A DNA stretch of 14,253 bases from an uncultured Veillonellaceae bacterium (GTDB lineage Bacteria > Bacillota > Negativicutes > Veillonellales > Negativicoccaceae). The first letter of the stretch is position 1; each line of letters starts with the position of its first letter. A model generated the notes under the pieces. The model was not told where the DNA came from and did no database searches. It worked only from the letters and a program-made list of their open reading frames with translations. The translations under genes and the position numbers were made by a program. Shown in pieces: positions 6,540 through 14,229 of the stretch. The DNA is taken from positions 1 to 14,253 of the forward strand of contig CABTYA010000023.1 of NCBI GenBank assembly GCA_902488965.1. Direction: 5' to 3'.

Positions 6540-7955
6540 ATGGACTTTTCCCGACTCTATATCAACGGCGGCTGGGTCGCGCCGCTCACCGAAGACCGTA
6601 TCGCCGTCGAAAATCCGGCGACGCGTGAAATCATCACCCATGTTCCCGCCTGCGGCAAGGAGGACACCGACCGTGCCGTCGCCGCAGCGCAAGCGGCCGC
6701 CCCGCGCTGGCAGGCGGTCGCCCCCGCCGCGCGGATCGAGATTGCCCAGCGGGCACTCGAACAGCTGCTCGCGCATCGCGACGAAATCATCGAACTGGAA
6801 ATCGCCGAGCTCGGCAGCTCGCGCAAGCAAACCGCCGCCGCGCATTTTGATTTCCAAGTCGAACGTATCCGCACCTTCATTCGGTTGGCGGAGGATATTC
6901 CGTGGGAAACCAAGTTGGAGCATTCGACGATGCTGCGCGAACCGTTCGGCGTCGTCGCCGCGATCACGCCGTGGAACTATCCGCTCGGACAGGTTGTCCA
7001 AAAGCTGCTCCCCGCACTGCTCACGGGGAATACCGTCGTCCTCAAGCCCAGTCAGCATACGCCGCTGACCGTTTATTATCTCATTGAGGCGTTCCATCAG
7101 GCCGGATTGCCGGCAGGTGCGCTCAACCTCGTGCCCGGCCGCGGCAGTGAAGTGGGTAATGTCCTGTCCGCGCATCCCGATGTCGATATGATTTCCTTTA
7201 CGGGATCGACCTCGGGCGGGATCACGGTCGCACGGCAGGCGCTCCAAACGGTCAAGCAGATTCATCTGGAACTCGGCGGCAAATCGCCGATGCTCTTATT
7301 GCCCGGCGGTGACGCCCGCATCGCGGCGCGCGTCACGCTCGGCTCCCTGCTCCCCAACTGCGGCCAAACCTGCTCGGCGCTCTCGCGGCTGCTCGTGCCG
7401 GTCGACCGCAAAGAAGAAGCGGAAGCGGCCATCCTTGAAGAACTCGCCCGCTACCGTGTCGGCGATCCGACCGACGACGGCGTCGATATCGGCTGTCTGG
7501 CCAGCCGCCGCCAATACGACAAGGTCCGCGACTACATCGTCCAAGGACAGGCGGACGGCGCCACGATGATTGCAGGTGAAGTACCTCCCGCCGAACCGCA
7601 GGGCGGCTACTTCGTTACGCCCGTCGTCTTTACCGACGTCACACCGCAAATGACAATCGCGCAGGAAGAAATCTTCGGTCCGGTGCTGTCGATTCTCACC
7701 TACACCGACATCGACGAAGGCGTCCGTCTGGCCAACGACACGATTTACGGCTTGAATGCCGCCGTCTGCGGCCGCCATGCGGAGGCCGTCCGCGTCGCCA
7801 AGCGCATCCGCTCGGGCAACGTCTATATCAACGACGCTCCGCGCGACGTAACTGCGCCCTTCGGCGGCTACAAGCAGTCCGGCATCGGCCGTGAAGGCGG
7901 CATGATCGGCCTGCTCGACTTCACCCAGACGAAGGTCCTGTTCGACGAAGACTGA
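6540..7955 (+). CDS. NAD(P)-dependent aldehyde dehydrogenase family protein
   Basis: Oxidises an aldehyde to the carboxylate using NAD(P); substrate unknown. It has 471 residues, the usual length. Motifs are ITPWNYPLGQ (142-151, with the oxyanion-hole Asn146), VVLKPSQHTP (166-175, Lys169), FTGSTSGG (220-227), LELGGKSP (243-250, general base Glu244), NCGQTC (273-278, nucleophile Cys278) and EEIFGPV (376-382). All catalytic residues are present. The ATG at 6540 is chosen because AAGGAGG (6527-6533) is six bases upstream; an ATG at 6534 abuts that site and is unlikely. It is a single-gene unit with its own promoter and terminator, the only plus-strand gene here, divergent from the arsAB-like operon. 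It resembles broad-specificity dehydrogenases of the betaine/semialdehyde type; the sequence alone does not fix a substrate. Confidence 0.95.
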   Translation: MDFSRLYINGGWVAPLTEDRIAVENPATREIITHVPACGKEDTDRAVAAAQAAAPRWQAVAPAARIEIAQRALEQLLAHRDEIIELEIAELGSSRKQTAAAHFDFQVERIRTFIRLAEDIPWETKLEHSTMLREPFGVVAAITPWNYPLGQVVQKLLPALLTGNTVVLKPSQHTPLTVYYLIEAFHQAGLPAGALNLVPGRGSEVGNVLSAHPDVDMISFTGSTSGGITVARQALQTVKQIHLELGGKSPMLLLPGGDARIAARVTLGSLLPNCGQTCSALSRLLVPVDRKEEAEAAILEELARYRVGDPTDDGVDIGCLASRRQYDKVRDYIVQGQADGATMIAGEVPPAEPQGGYFVTPVVFTDVTPQMTIAQEEIFGPVLSILTYTDIDEGVRLANDTIYGLNAAVCGRHAEAVRVAKRIRSGNVYINDAPRDVTAPFGGYKQSGIGREGGMIGLLDFTQTKVLFDED

Positions 7956-7970
7956 ACGTTTTTCCGCACA

Positions 7971-8003
7971 CTCCCGTGCCGCTCGGCGGCGCGGGAGTTT
8001 TTT
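7971..8003 (+). terminator. Intrinsic terminator of the aldehyde dehydrogenase gene
   Basis: A 12-bp GC-rich stem with one G-U pair (arms 7971-7982 and 7986-7997), a 3-base TCG loop, then six T (7998-8003), starting 15 bases after the stop codon. Confidence 0.95.
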
Positions 8004-8010
8004 GCGCACA

Positions 8011-8046
8011 CAAATACCGGCTCCGTCATTTCGAAGCCGGTATTTG
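8011..8046 (-). terminator. Hairpin downstream of korB, possible terminator
   Basis: A perfect 12-bp inverted repeat, CAAATACCGGCT at 8011-8022 with its complement at 8035-8046, and a 12-base loop. It lies 39 bases past the korB stop between two convergent genes. The A/T ends of the stem give a short U stretch in either direction, but no real U-run follows on the minus strand, so termination is likely rather than certain and could be bidirectional. Confidence 0.55.
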
Positions 8047-8047
8047 T

Positions 8048-8071
8048 CTGTATTATCTGTATTATCTGTAT
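8048..8071. repeat. Short tandem repeat, 9-base unit
   Basis: CTGTATTAT occurs twice in full (8048-8056, 8057-8065) and then partially (8066-8071), between the korB hairpin and the korB stop codon. It is AT-rich in a GC-rich window. No function is evident. Confidence 0.7.
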
Positions 8072-8085
8072 CGTCTTGTCCCGCC

Positions 8086-8949
8086 TCAGCGAAATTCCGC
8101 CAGCAGCGTGTCGAAAAATTCCGCCGACGGCGTGCGCACGCTGTCGACCAGCGGCATATCGTCCAGTCCGATCGCCTCTTCGTAGCAACTGCGCTTGTCG
8201 TCCTCGTAGATGACCCCCGTCACAAGACCGTCCGTCTCGGCCAGCATGTGCATCGCCGCCAAGCGGTCGCTCTCGTCATAGCCGTCGCGATCCGCCAGTG
8301 CGGTCAAGTGCTCTTTGAACCAGTCGTACGTGTTGTACTTGTTGTACGTCACGCAGGGCGTAAAGACATTGATATAGGAAAATCCCCGATGCGCCATGCC
8401 CCGCATGATGATATCGACGAGCTCTTTACGGTTGCGCGCATATCCCTGCGCGACAAATCCCGCTCCCGCCGCCAGCGCCATCGAGGTCACGGCCAGCGGT
8501 TCCTCGATATTGCCCTCGGGCGTCGTCTTGGTGACAAAGCCCTTGCTCGACCGCGGACTTGTCTGTCCCTTGGTCAGACCGTAGACCTGATTGTCGAATA
8601 CGATATACGTCAGATCGATATTGCGCTTGATCGCATGAATCGTATGGCCCATCCCGATGGCATAGGCATCACCGTCGCCCGAGCAGACGACGACCTCCAA
8701 GTCCCGATTGGCCAATTTGACCCCCTGCGCAAAGGGCAGCGCCCGCCCGTGCGTCGTATGGGCGCCGTAGCAATAGAGATAACCCCCGATTCGGCTCGAA
8801 CAGCCGATTCCCGAAATCAGTGCCAGCCGTTCAAAGGGAATCTCGCGTTTCGATGCGGCCTCCTGAATCGCCATCTGAATGCCGAAATCGCCGCAGCCGG
8901 GACACCAGTTCGGTTGAATCGCATTTTTATATTCCATCGTCTTCGCCAT
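8086..8949 (-). CDS. korB: 2-oxoacid:ferredoxin oxidoreductase, beta subunit (KorB-like)
   Basis: A 287-residue thiamine-diphosphate subunit that, with the adjacent alpha subunit, oxidatively decarboxylates a 2-oxoacid to its acyl-CoA with electrons to ferredoxin, or runs the reverse carboxylation. Iron-sulfur ligands are WCPGCGDFG (Cys16, Cys19), SGIGCSSRIGGY and FTPCVTYNKYNTY. The thiamine-diphosphate motif is CSGDGDAYAIGMGHTIHAIKRN with the DNQVYGLTKGQTSP segment after it. The ATG at 8949 shares one base with the korA stop (TGATG). The arrangement matches the two-subunit KorAB type usually assigned to 2-oxoglutarate, but the family also includes pyruvate and branched-chain enzymes, so the substrate is inferred. 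Confidence 0.93.
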   Translation of the reverse strand: MAKTMEYKNAIQPNWCPGCGDFGIQMAIQEAASKREIPFERLALISGIGCSSRIGGYLYCYGAHTTHGRALPFAQGVKLANRDLEVVVCSGDGDAYAIGMGHTIHAIKRNIDLTYIVFDNQVYGLTKGQTSPRSSKGFVTKTTPEGNIEEPLAVTSMALAAGAGFVAQGYARNRKELVDIIMRGMAHRGFSYINVFTPCVTYNKYNTYDWFKEHLTALADRDGYDESDRLAAMHMLAETDGLVTGVIYEDDKRSCYEEAIGLDDMPLVDSVRTPSAEFFDTLLAEFR

Positions 8950-10694
8950 CAGATCACCTCCCGTACATGCGCCGCCAATTCCGTCGCCGCCATCGTCATG
9001 CCGTCATAGCGCAGGTACGACAGGTACGGCGTTTCGGCCGGCAGATGCATGGCGAGCAGGCTCGCCAGTTGCGCCGTGGCATTGTACTCGACGACCAGCG
9101 TGCGCTTGGCGCGTTGGACCTGACGTGCCAGCGCCTCCGTCGGAAACGGCTCGATGAGCCTGAGCTGCACGTGGTTGACCTTGACCCCGCGCGGCCGCAG
9201 CAGTCGGATTGCCTCTTCGATGACGCCGCGGGTCGAATTGATTCCGACCAGCAAAATATCCGCCTCATCGTCCGGCGCGTCGACGTACAGCGGGTCAAAC
9301 CGCTCCGCCACCGTCGCCAGTTTGCGCTGCCGCTTGTCCATCTGCGCAATACGCACCGCGAGGGCTTCCGCCGGCTTGCCGATGGTATCGTGTTCGAGCC
9401 CCGTCGAGAGAAACATCCCGTTCGCTACGCCCGGACGTGTCCGCGGCGAGATCCCCGACTCCGTCACCGCAAACCGCTCGAAATAATCCGGTCGCACCAG
9501 CGGCGGCAAGTTCTCGGTAACCAACGCACCGCGGTCGATGGTAACGCGCGACGAATCCAGTGCGGGGATACTCTGCTTGTTGAGCCCCATCTGCAAATCG
9601 CTCAATACGATAACGGGGCACTGGTAGATCTCCGCCAGATTGAACGCTTCCGCCGTCACATAGAAGCACTCCTCGATCGAGGTCGGCGCGACGACGATTT
9701 TACTGCGGTCGCCGTGGGCGCTGTAAATCGCCGCCATGATGTCGCTGTGCTCGATCTTCGTCGGCATCCCCGTCGACGGGCCGGCCCGCATCACGTCGAT
9801 GATGACCATCGGGATCTCCGCCATCGACGCCATCGAAATCGACTCCGCCATGAGCGACAGCCCCGGCCCCGACGTCGCCGTAAACGCACGAATCCCCGCA
9901 TAATTGGCACCCATCGCCGTCATGCAAGCCGCCAGTTCGTCCTCCGTTTGCACGACCGTGCCTTTCAGACGATGCACGCACTTGATCATGTACTCCATGA
10001 TCTCCGATGCCGGCGTAATCGGGTAGCTCGCCATCAGCCGCGCACCCGCCGCGACGGCCCCCAACGCCGTCGCTTCGTTGCCCGTCATAAAGAGCAGCTG
10101 CGCCGCCGGCGGGGTCGGCAGCGTACCGAGACCTTCCGTGCCGTCGCACTGTTCGTCGACCAGCCGCGCCCCTTCACTGAATGCGCGCACATTGGCCGCG
10201 ACCACGTCCTGCGCCTTGTCCGCAAACCGCTCGGCAATCGCCGTCACGAACGCCTCGCGCGCAAAGCCCAAGAGCGCGACCGACATGCCCAGTGCAACGA
10301 TGTTTTTCATCTGCAGCATGCCGCACTCTTTGGCCGTATCGCTGATCGGCAGCGTCAACAGCCGAACGCCGTCGGCGACCCGGGCCGTCGGTTTGAACTT
10401 CGCATCGGCGATGACCGTCCCGCCGCGGCGCACCTCGCCCGCATGCAAATCGACCGTCTCCTGATCGAGCGCGACCAATACGTCTACCGCCTCGCCGATT
10501 GTGCCGAGCTTTTCACCGGCTATCCGCAACGTAAATGTCGTATGTCCGCCTTTAATCCGCGACGAAAAAAGACGCTGGCTGAACAGCGAGTACCCTTGCG
10601 CCGCCAAGACCCGCGCCAGGATTTCGCCGCCCGACTCGATGCCCTCGCCCTGCTGGCCGCCCATTTTCCAAATCAAATCCCGTCTCGCTTGCAA
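8949..10694 (-). CDS. korA: 2-oxoacid:ferredoxin oxidoreductase, fused gamma-alpha subunit (KorA-like)
   Basis: A 581-residue protein. Residues about 1-190 are the gamma (CoA-side) domain, with MGGQQGEGIESGGEILARVL and FSSRIKGGHTTF. The remainder is the alpha domain, with TGNEATALGAVAAGARLMASYPITPASEIMEYM, FTATSGPGLSLM and MRAGPSTGMPTKIEHSDI, followed by a C-terminal Rossmann-like part (ILLVGINSTRGVIEEAI). The start is TTG at 10694, supported by AGGAGG about seven bases upstream and by the family's N-terminus; no ATG is available in the right place. It is followed by korB with a 1-base overlap. No separate ferredoxin-like delta subunit is present, so electrons must go to a ferredoxin encoded elsewhere. 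Likely role: supply or use of 2-oxoglutarate in an incomplete anaerobic TCA pathway. Confidence 0.93.
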   Translation of the reverse strand: MQARRDLIWKMGGQQGEGIESGGEILARVLAAQGYSLFSQRLFSSRIKGGHTTFTLRIAGEKLGTIGEAVDVLVALDQETVDLHAGEVRRGGTVIADAKFKPTARVADGVRLLTLPISDTAKECGMLQMKNIVALGMSVALLGFAREAFVTAIAERFADKAQDVVAANVRAFSEGARLVDEQCDGTEGLGTLPTPPAAQLLFMTGNEATALGAVAAGARLMASYPITPASEIMEYMIKCVHRLKGTVVQTEDELAACMTAMGANYAGIRAFTATSGPGLSLMAESISMASMAEIPMVIIDVMRAGPSTGMPTKIEHSDIMAAIYSAHGDRSKIVVAPTSIEECFYVTAEAFNLAEIYQCPVIVLSDLQMGLNKQSIPALDSSRVTIDRGALVTENLPPLVRPDYFERFAVTESGISPRTRPGVANGMFLSTGLEHDTIGKPAEALAVRIAQMDKRQRKLATVAERFDPLYVDAPDDEADILLVGINSTRGVIEEAIRLLRPRGVKVNHVQLRLIEPFPTEALARQVQRAKRTLVVEYNATAQLASLLAMHLPAETPYLSYLRYDGMTMAATELAAHVREVI

Positions 10695-10730
10695 TCCGAT
10701 CCCTCCTCACCCTTTGCTTGACTTGCCTGT

Positions 10731-10736
10731 ATTATA
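10731..10736 (-). promoter_or_regulatory. Extended -10 of korAB
   Basis: Minus-strand TATAAT preceded by TGA (TGnTATAAT), 36 bases upstream of the TTG start. No recognisable -35 at normal spacing. Confidence 0.6.
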
Positions 10737-10770
10737 TCATTCCTGTCGGACCGCCGCCCCGCCCGCTGAG

Positions 10771-10800
10771 AAAAAAACACACGGGAAAATCCCGTGTGTT
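10771..10800 (-). terminator. Intrinsic terminator after the first DUF3298-like gene
   Basis: A 10-bp stem (10776-10785 with 10791-10800) around a 5-base loop, followed on the minus strand by a run of seven T, ending at 10771. It starts four bases after the stop codon and separates this unit from korAB. Confidence 0.95.
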
Positions 10801-10804
10801 CGTA

Positions 10805-11464
10805 TCATTTTACCGGTGCGATCATCTCGCTCGGCACTTCGATTCGAACGATGCCCAGCATATACGGACCGACCTCATACGGATTGAATACCAGTTCGAC
10901 ATGACCGTCCTCCGTCAGCGTATAGTTGATCTCCGCATCCGGTGCGAAAAGATCGTGAATATACTCGCCCCAAATCGAAAAATCGGTGATGTCGCGCCGT
11001 TCCAATTCGCTCACTGTCAGATGTTCCAACTTCGGGTGCAGCGTCTCCGGCAATTCGCCCGCCAACTGGCTCACGCTGACCCGATGTCCCGTGTGTTTGT
11101 CGTAGACGACATAATACTCGCCGTAGTCGCCGTGGGCACCGCCGCAATATCGTTCCTCCCATGTACGCATCACGAGATACCGATCCGTCTCCACAGCAGG
11201 TGCGGTCTCACTGCGATAACTGTACATCATGGTATCGGGATATTCTTGCAGCGACTCCTGGTAGCCCGTATCGATCGCCGTCGCCTCGGCTTGCGCCTCC
11301 GCCAACTGCACCGCCAAGTCCGCATTCACCCGTGCCTCCGCCAACGGTGCCGAGGGCCACGATACCGTCCATCCCGTCACCGTAATCTCCGCCTGTGCCG
11401 CCCATGCCACCTGCGGCAGCAACGCCGCACACAACGCCGCCATGCACCATTGTCGTAACTTCAT
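10805..11464 (-). CDS. Secreted DUF3298 (RsiV-like) domain protein
   Basis: A 219-residue exported protein of unknown function. A signal peptide occupies residues 1-22 (MKLRQW, hydrophobic core, cleavage after VAWA). The mature part has the DUF4163/DUF3298 pattern: YCGGAHGDYGEYYVVYDKHTG in the middle and, near the C-terminus, INYTLTEDGHVELVFNPYEVGPYMLGIVRIEVP. Related domains occur in the anti-sigma factor RsiV, where the domain binds lysozyme, and in the peptidoglycan deacetylase PdaC, but this copy has no transmembrane anchor or enzyme domain. ATG at 11464 with AGGGGG about eight bases upstream. It lies 85 bases after a diverged paralogue and is closed by a strong terminator. An envelope or extracytoplasmic role is inferred. 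Confidence 0.85.
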   Translation of the reverse strand: MKLRQWCMAALCAALLPQVAWAAQAEITVTGWTVSWPSAPLAEARVNADLAVQLAEAQAEATAIDTGYQESLQEYPDTMMYSYRSETAPAVETDRYLVMRTWEERYCGGAHGDYGEYYVVYDKHTGHRVSVSQLAGELPETLHPKLEHLTVSELERRDITDFSIWGEYIHDLFAPDAEINYTLTEDGHVELVFNPYEVGPYMLGIVRIEVPSEMIAPVK

Positions 11465-11494
11465 TTGCAGTCCCCCTTTGCTAAGATTACTTTA

Positions 11495-11500
11495 ATCATA
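11495..11500 (-). promoter_or_regulatory. Possible -10 upstream of the first DUF3298-like gene
   Basis: Minus-strand TATGAT, 30 bases upstream of the ATG at 11464. The only -35-like hexamer (TTCACA) is 20 bases away, so the gene may instead be read from the upstream paralogue's promoter; no terminator is visible between the two. Confidence 0.3.
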
Positions 11501-11549
11501 CCGCATTCCCCGCTCACTTGTGTGAAGCTCTTGCTGTGACCGTAATGTA

Positions 11550-12194
11550 TCAGTTGTCGCCCCAGTCGCTGCTTACGGGCAGAGCGGAATGAGGCACGGT
11601 GATATGATGCAATCCCAATACTTCCGGTCCCACCGCTCCTTGACTGATAATCAGAACGACGTCACCGTTACGATTGAGTGTATAGTTCAAGTCGCGGTGC
11701 GACGCAAAGTAGGCATCCATCAACTGGGGATATACCATTGATGACAGACCGCGATTTTCAAAGTAATTCATCACGAAAGCTTTCATCTCCCGATTGAGCG
11801 TCGCCCGATCACGCCCCGTGATTTCGGACAACGTCACCAGGCATCCCGTTTTTTTGGAAAAGACGTAGCCCGTCTCCGTTTGCAGGCGATGTACCCAGTA
11901 GCGTTCCACCAGTCCTAAGTACTTCGGGCCGTTTTCCGTCACGCGCATATCGGCAAAGAAAAAGTCCAACTCACCATTTTTGTTATGCGGACTGTCCGCA
12001 AAGCGCTTCGCATTCTTCTCCGCGGCCGGCATTCTCTGACGATGAATTTCAGTCAGGGTATGATTAATCCTCTCTGCAACCTCAGCGTTACTCATCTCTA
12101 CATACACATACACCGATTCAATGCGCGCCGCATCCGCCTGCGTCGCCCCAATCAACAGCAACGCAAGACCGAGTGCTGCTCCCCACTTTTTCAT
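11550..12194 (-). CDS. Secreted DUF3298-like protein, diverged paralogue
   Basis: A 214-residue exported protein. Residues 1-22 form a signal peptide (MKKWGAALGLALLLIGATQADA). The C-terminal pattern LNYTLNRNGDVVLIISQGAVGPEVLGLHHITVP aligns with the INYTL...VGPYMLGIVRIEVP region of the next gene, and ETGYVFSKKTGCLVTLSEITG aligns with its YDKHTGHRVSVSQLAG, so the two look like an old tandem duplication. The GGAHG motif of the neighbour is absent, and the N-terminal half is different, with a charged stretch near residues 50-75. ATG at 12194 follows AGGGGG by eight bases. It is first in a probable two-gene unit. Function unknown; an envelope role is inferred from export. Confidence 0.8.
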   Translation of the reverse strand: MKKWGAALGLALLLIGATQADAARIESVYVYVEMSNAEVAERINHTLTEIHRQRMPAAEKNAKRFADSPHNKNGELDFFFADMRVTENGPKYLGLVERYWVHRLQTETGYVFSKKTGCLVTLSEITGRDRATLNREMKAFVMNYFENRGLSSMVYPQLMDAYFASHRDLNYTLNRNGDVVLIISQGAVGPEVLGLHHITVPHSALPVSSDWGDN

Positions 12195-12230
12195 CGTACC
12201 GCCCCCTTAGATAATATTTTGATTAGTTTC

Positions 12231-12236
12231 AGTATA
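12231..12236 (-). promoter_or_regulatory. Extended -10 of the DUF3298-like gene pair
   Basis: Minus-strand TATACT preceded by TGT (TGnTATACT), 36 bases upstream of the ATG at 12194. No clear -35. It lies just beyond the truA terminator. Confidence 0.55.
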
Positions 12237-12272
12237 ACATATCTTGATATCGATTACGCTCCCGAAGGAAAC

Positions 12273-12296
12273 AAAAAACGCGGCGCGTGCCGCGTT
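12273..12296 (-). terminator. Intrinsic terminator of the ecf-truA operon
   Basis: An 8-bp stem AACGCGGC (12277-12284 with 12289-12296), a 4-base loop and a T-run on the minus strand down to 12273. It follows the truA stop by 23 bases. Confidence 0.93.
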
Positions 12297-12319
12297 CGGT
12301 AAATACGTTCCGTTGTCGT

Positions 12320-13129
12320 TCAAAGGTGCCCGTCGTTCCAGAACGGTACGGGCGTCGCCAAGACGCTGTCGATTGCCGCGGGGGTGATGTCGTCAAAGTA
12401 GACGTGGAGCAGGCAGAGTCCCGCCGCAGGGGCGGTCACACCGAGACGACGGCGATCTTTCGCCTCGCCGATGGCAATCAAGTCCTGCGCCGTCTTGCGG
12501 CCGCGCCCGACGTCGACCAGCGCGCCGGCGATGTTACGCACCATATGGTATAAAAATCCGTCGCCCGTCACATAGATACGGAGCAGGCGGCCGCTTTCCT
12601 CCAGCCGTACATCGTAGAGCGTCCGCACGGGGTCGGCGGGCACGGAGTTGTTGCCGCGGTACGAAGTAAAATCATGCGTCCCGACAAGCACGGCGCAGGC
12701 ACGCCGCATCGCATCCGTATCGAGATGCGCATAGACCTGCCATGCATAGCGATGCAAAAACGGCTGATCCGCCTCGCCGCGCAGGATTTGGTAGACATAG
12801 GTCTTGCCGGTGTTCGTGCGACGCACGCTGTAATCCTCCGGCCGTTCGACGGAGCGGCGCACGCGCACCGTCGGCGGGAGCAGCGCATTGAGTGCGGATT
12901 TGAATTTCGGCGCGGGGATCTTCCCTTCGGTATAGAAGGTACATTCCTGCGCCCACGCATGCACGCCCGCATCGGTTCGCGCGACAAAGTACAGTGTCGT
13001 CTTCGCTCCCGTAATCCGTTCGAGCGCCTGCTCGACGACTTCCTGCACGGCCAGTCCGTTTGCCTGCCGCTGAAATCCCACATACGCAAATCCGTCGTAG
13101 GCCAGCGTGAGCTGGATATTGCGCGGCAT
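12320..13129 (-). CDS. truA: tRNA pseudouridine synthase A
   Basis: Isomerises uridines 38-40 in the tRNA anticodon arm to pseudouridine. It has 269 residues, as expected. Motifs: PRNIQLTLAYDGFAYVGFQRQ at the N-terminus, the catalytic RTDAGVHA (51-58, nucleophile Asp53), GKTYVYQI in the middle and FLYHMVRNIAGALVDVGRGR towards the C-terminus. The ATG at 13129 is chosen over an in-frame GTG at 13138 because family members begin close to the RNIxLTLxYDG motif and because TAATG couples it to the ecfT stop. It is the last gene of the operon. In many Firmicutes rplM and rpsI follow truA; here a strong terminator does. Confidence 0.96.
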   Translation of the reverse strand: MPRNIQLTLAYDGFAYVGFQRQANGLAVQEVVEQALERITGAKTTLYFVARTDAGVHAWAQECTFYTEGKIPAPKFKSALNALLPPTVRVRRSVERPEDYSVRRTNTGKTYVYQILRGEADQPFLHRYAWQVYAHLDTDAMRRACAVLVGTHDFTSYRGNNSVPADPVRTLYDVRLEESGRLLRIYVTGDGFLYHMVRNIAGALVDVGRGRKTAQDLIAIGEAKDRRRLGVTAPAAGLCLLHVYFDDITPAAIDSVLATPVPFWNDGHL

Positions 13130-13926
13130 TACAGCCACCGCAGTCCCGCCAGGAGGAAGAATACCGCCGCCGTACCGACAAAGGCAATGATGTCGAGCCG
13201 TCCGTACACGAGTTCATGCATACGGGTCCGACCTTCGCCACCGTGGTAGCAGCGCGCTTCCATCGCGACGGCGAGTTCGTCGGCGCGGCGGAATGCGCTC
13301 ACAAAGAGCGGCACCAACAGCGGTACCATCGCTTTCGCACGGCTGACGAGGTTGCCCGAGCCGAAGTCCGCCCCGCGTGCGGTCTGCGCTTTCATGATCC
13401 GTTCGGTCTCCTGCAGGAGCGTCGGAATAAAGCGCAGCGCGATCGTCATCATCATCGCCAACTCATGCGCCGGTACGCCGATGCGCCGAAACGGATTGAG
13501 AATCTGCTCGATTCCGTCCGTCAGTACGATCGGGCTGGTCGTATACGTGACCAGCGACGAGAACATAATCAAAAATACCAGCCGCGCGGTCATCATCCCG
13601 CCCAGCCGCAAGCCTTCCTTGCTGACGACGAGCCAGCCCCATTGCCACAGCACCTCGCCCGGCGTCGTAAAGATGTGAATCGTCAGCGTAAAGACGATGA
13701 TGATCCACAGCGGTTTGACCGCCCGCCACATCAATCCCGCCGGCAAGCGCGACAACGCAAAGCAAAAGACGGTAAACGCCGTCACAATCCCGTAGCTCAG
13801 CCACGTATCGGCGAAAAATATCGAGATGACAAAGGCCAGCGTACAGAGAATTTTGGTACGCGGATCCAACCGATGCAGGAAGGAATCCGCCGGATAATAT
13901 TGTCCGAGTGTAATATTACCGAGCAT
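13129..13926 (-). CDS. ecfT: Energy-coupling factor transporter transmembrane protein EcfT
   Basis: A 265-residue membrane subunit that couples the two ECF ATPases to interchangeable vitamin- and metal-binding S components. The N-terminus has the family hallmark ITLGQYYPADSFLHRLDPRTKI. Several hydrophobic helices follow (about 28-58, 72-90, 112-130, 150-168, 200-212, 245-265). The two Ala-Arg coupling motifs that touch the ATPases are MKAQTARGADF and VAMEARCYHGG. The ATG at 13926 follows AAGGAGG by six bases and overlaps the ecfA2 stop by 11 bases. Group II ECF modules like this serve several S components, so no single substrate can be named; none of the S components is in the window. Confidence 0.95.
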   Translation of the reverse strand: MLGNITLGQYYPADSFLHRLDPRTKILCTLAFVISIFFADTWLSYGIVTAFTVFCFALSRLPAGLMWRAVKPLWIIIVFTLTIHIFTTPGEVLWQWGWLVVSKEGLRLGGMMTARLVFLIMFSSLVTYTTSPIVLTDGIEQILNPFRRIGVPAHELAMMMTIALRFIPTLLQETERIMKAQTARGADFGSGNLVSRAKAMVPLLVPLFVSAFRRADELAVAMEARCYHGGEGRTRMHELVYGRLDIIAFVGTAAVFFLLAGLRWL

Positions 13927-14229
13927 GGTGTTCCTCCTTTGCGGCGGCGGACGCTTGCGCCGGCAAATGTGTCAACCGGGCACGGATATTGTCCGCGGCC
14001 TCCGCCGGCTCGATGGCCGATTCGTTGATATTCCAACCGCGTTCATTCAGCGCATTGAGCAGACGCGACACGGGCGGCGGCTCCAGTCCCGCCTCCAACA
14101 GTTCGTCCCGATGCTGCGTAAAGATCGTCAGCGGACTGCCGTCGAGCATGACCTGTCCGCGATTCATCACGACGACGCGCGACGCCAACCGCGAGATATC
14201 TTCCATATTGTGCGAAACCAAAATCACCG
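13916..14229 (-). CDS. ecfA2: ECF transporter ATPase EcfA2, C-terminal part only
   Basis: The last roughly 104 residues of an ABC ATPase. It begins at the H-loop region TVILVSHNMEDISRLASRVVVMNRGQV, followed by the C-terminal EcfA domain (LLEAGLEPPPVSRLLNALNERGWNIN) and an Ala/Glu-rich tail. Position directly before ecfT and the C-terminal domain favour EcfA2 rather than EcfA1. The Walker motifs and start codon are beyond the contig end. The frame stays open through 14230-14253, but those bases match a sequencing adapter and should not be translated. Confidence 0.9.

Noticed and set aside
8820..10721. 633-codon plus-strand open frame opposite korA
   Set aside because: Same pattern: Arg/His-rich, no motif, exactly shadowing a well-conserved oxidoreductase subunit.
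12320..13138. Longer truA from a GTG at 13138
   Set aside because: No clear ribosome site, and the extra MAV precedes the usual family start; the ATG at 13129 is coupled to the ecfT stop.
13216..14028. 270-codon plus-strand open frame opposite ecfT
   Set aside because: Composition of an antisense shadow, and it runs across the ecfT/ecfA2 overlap; ecfT on the other strand has full family motifs.
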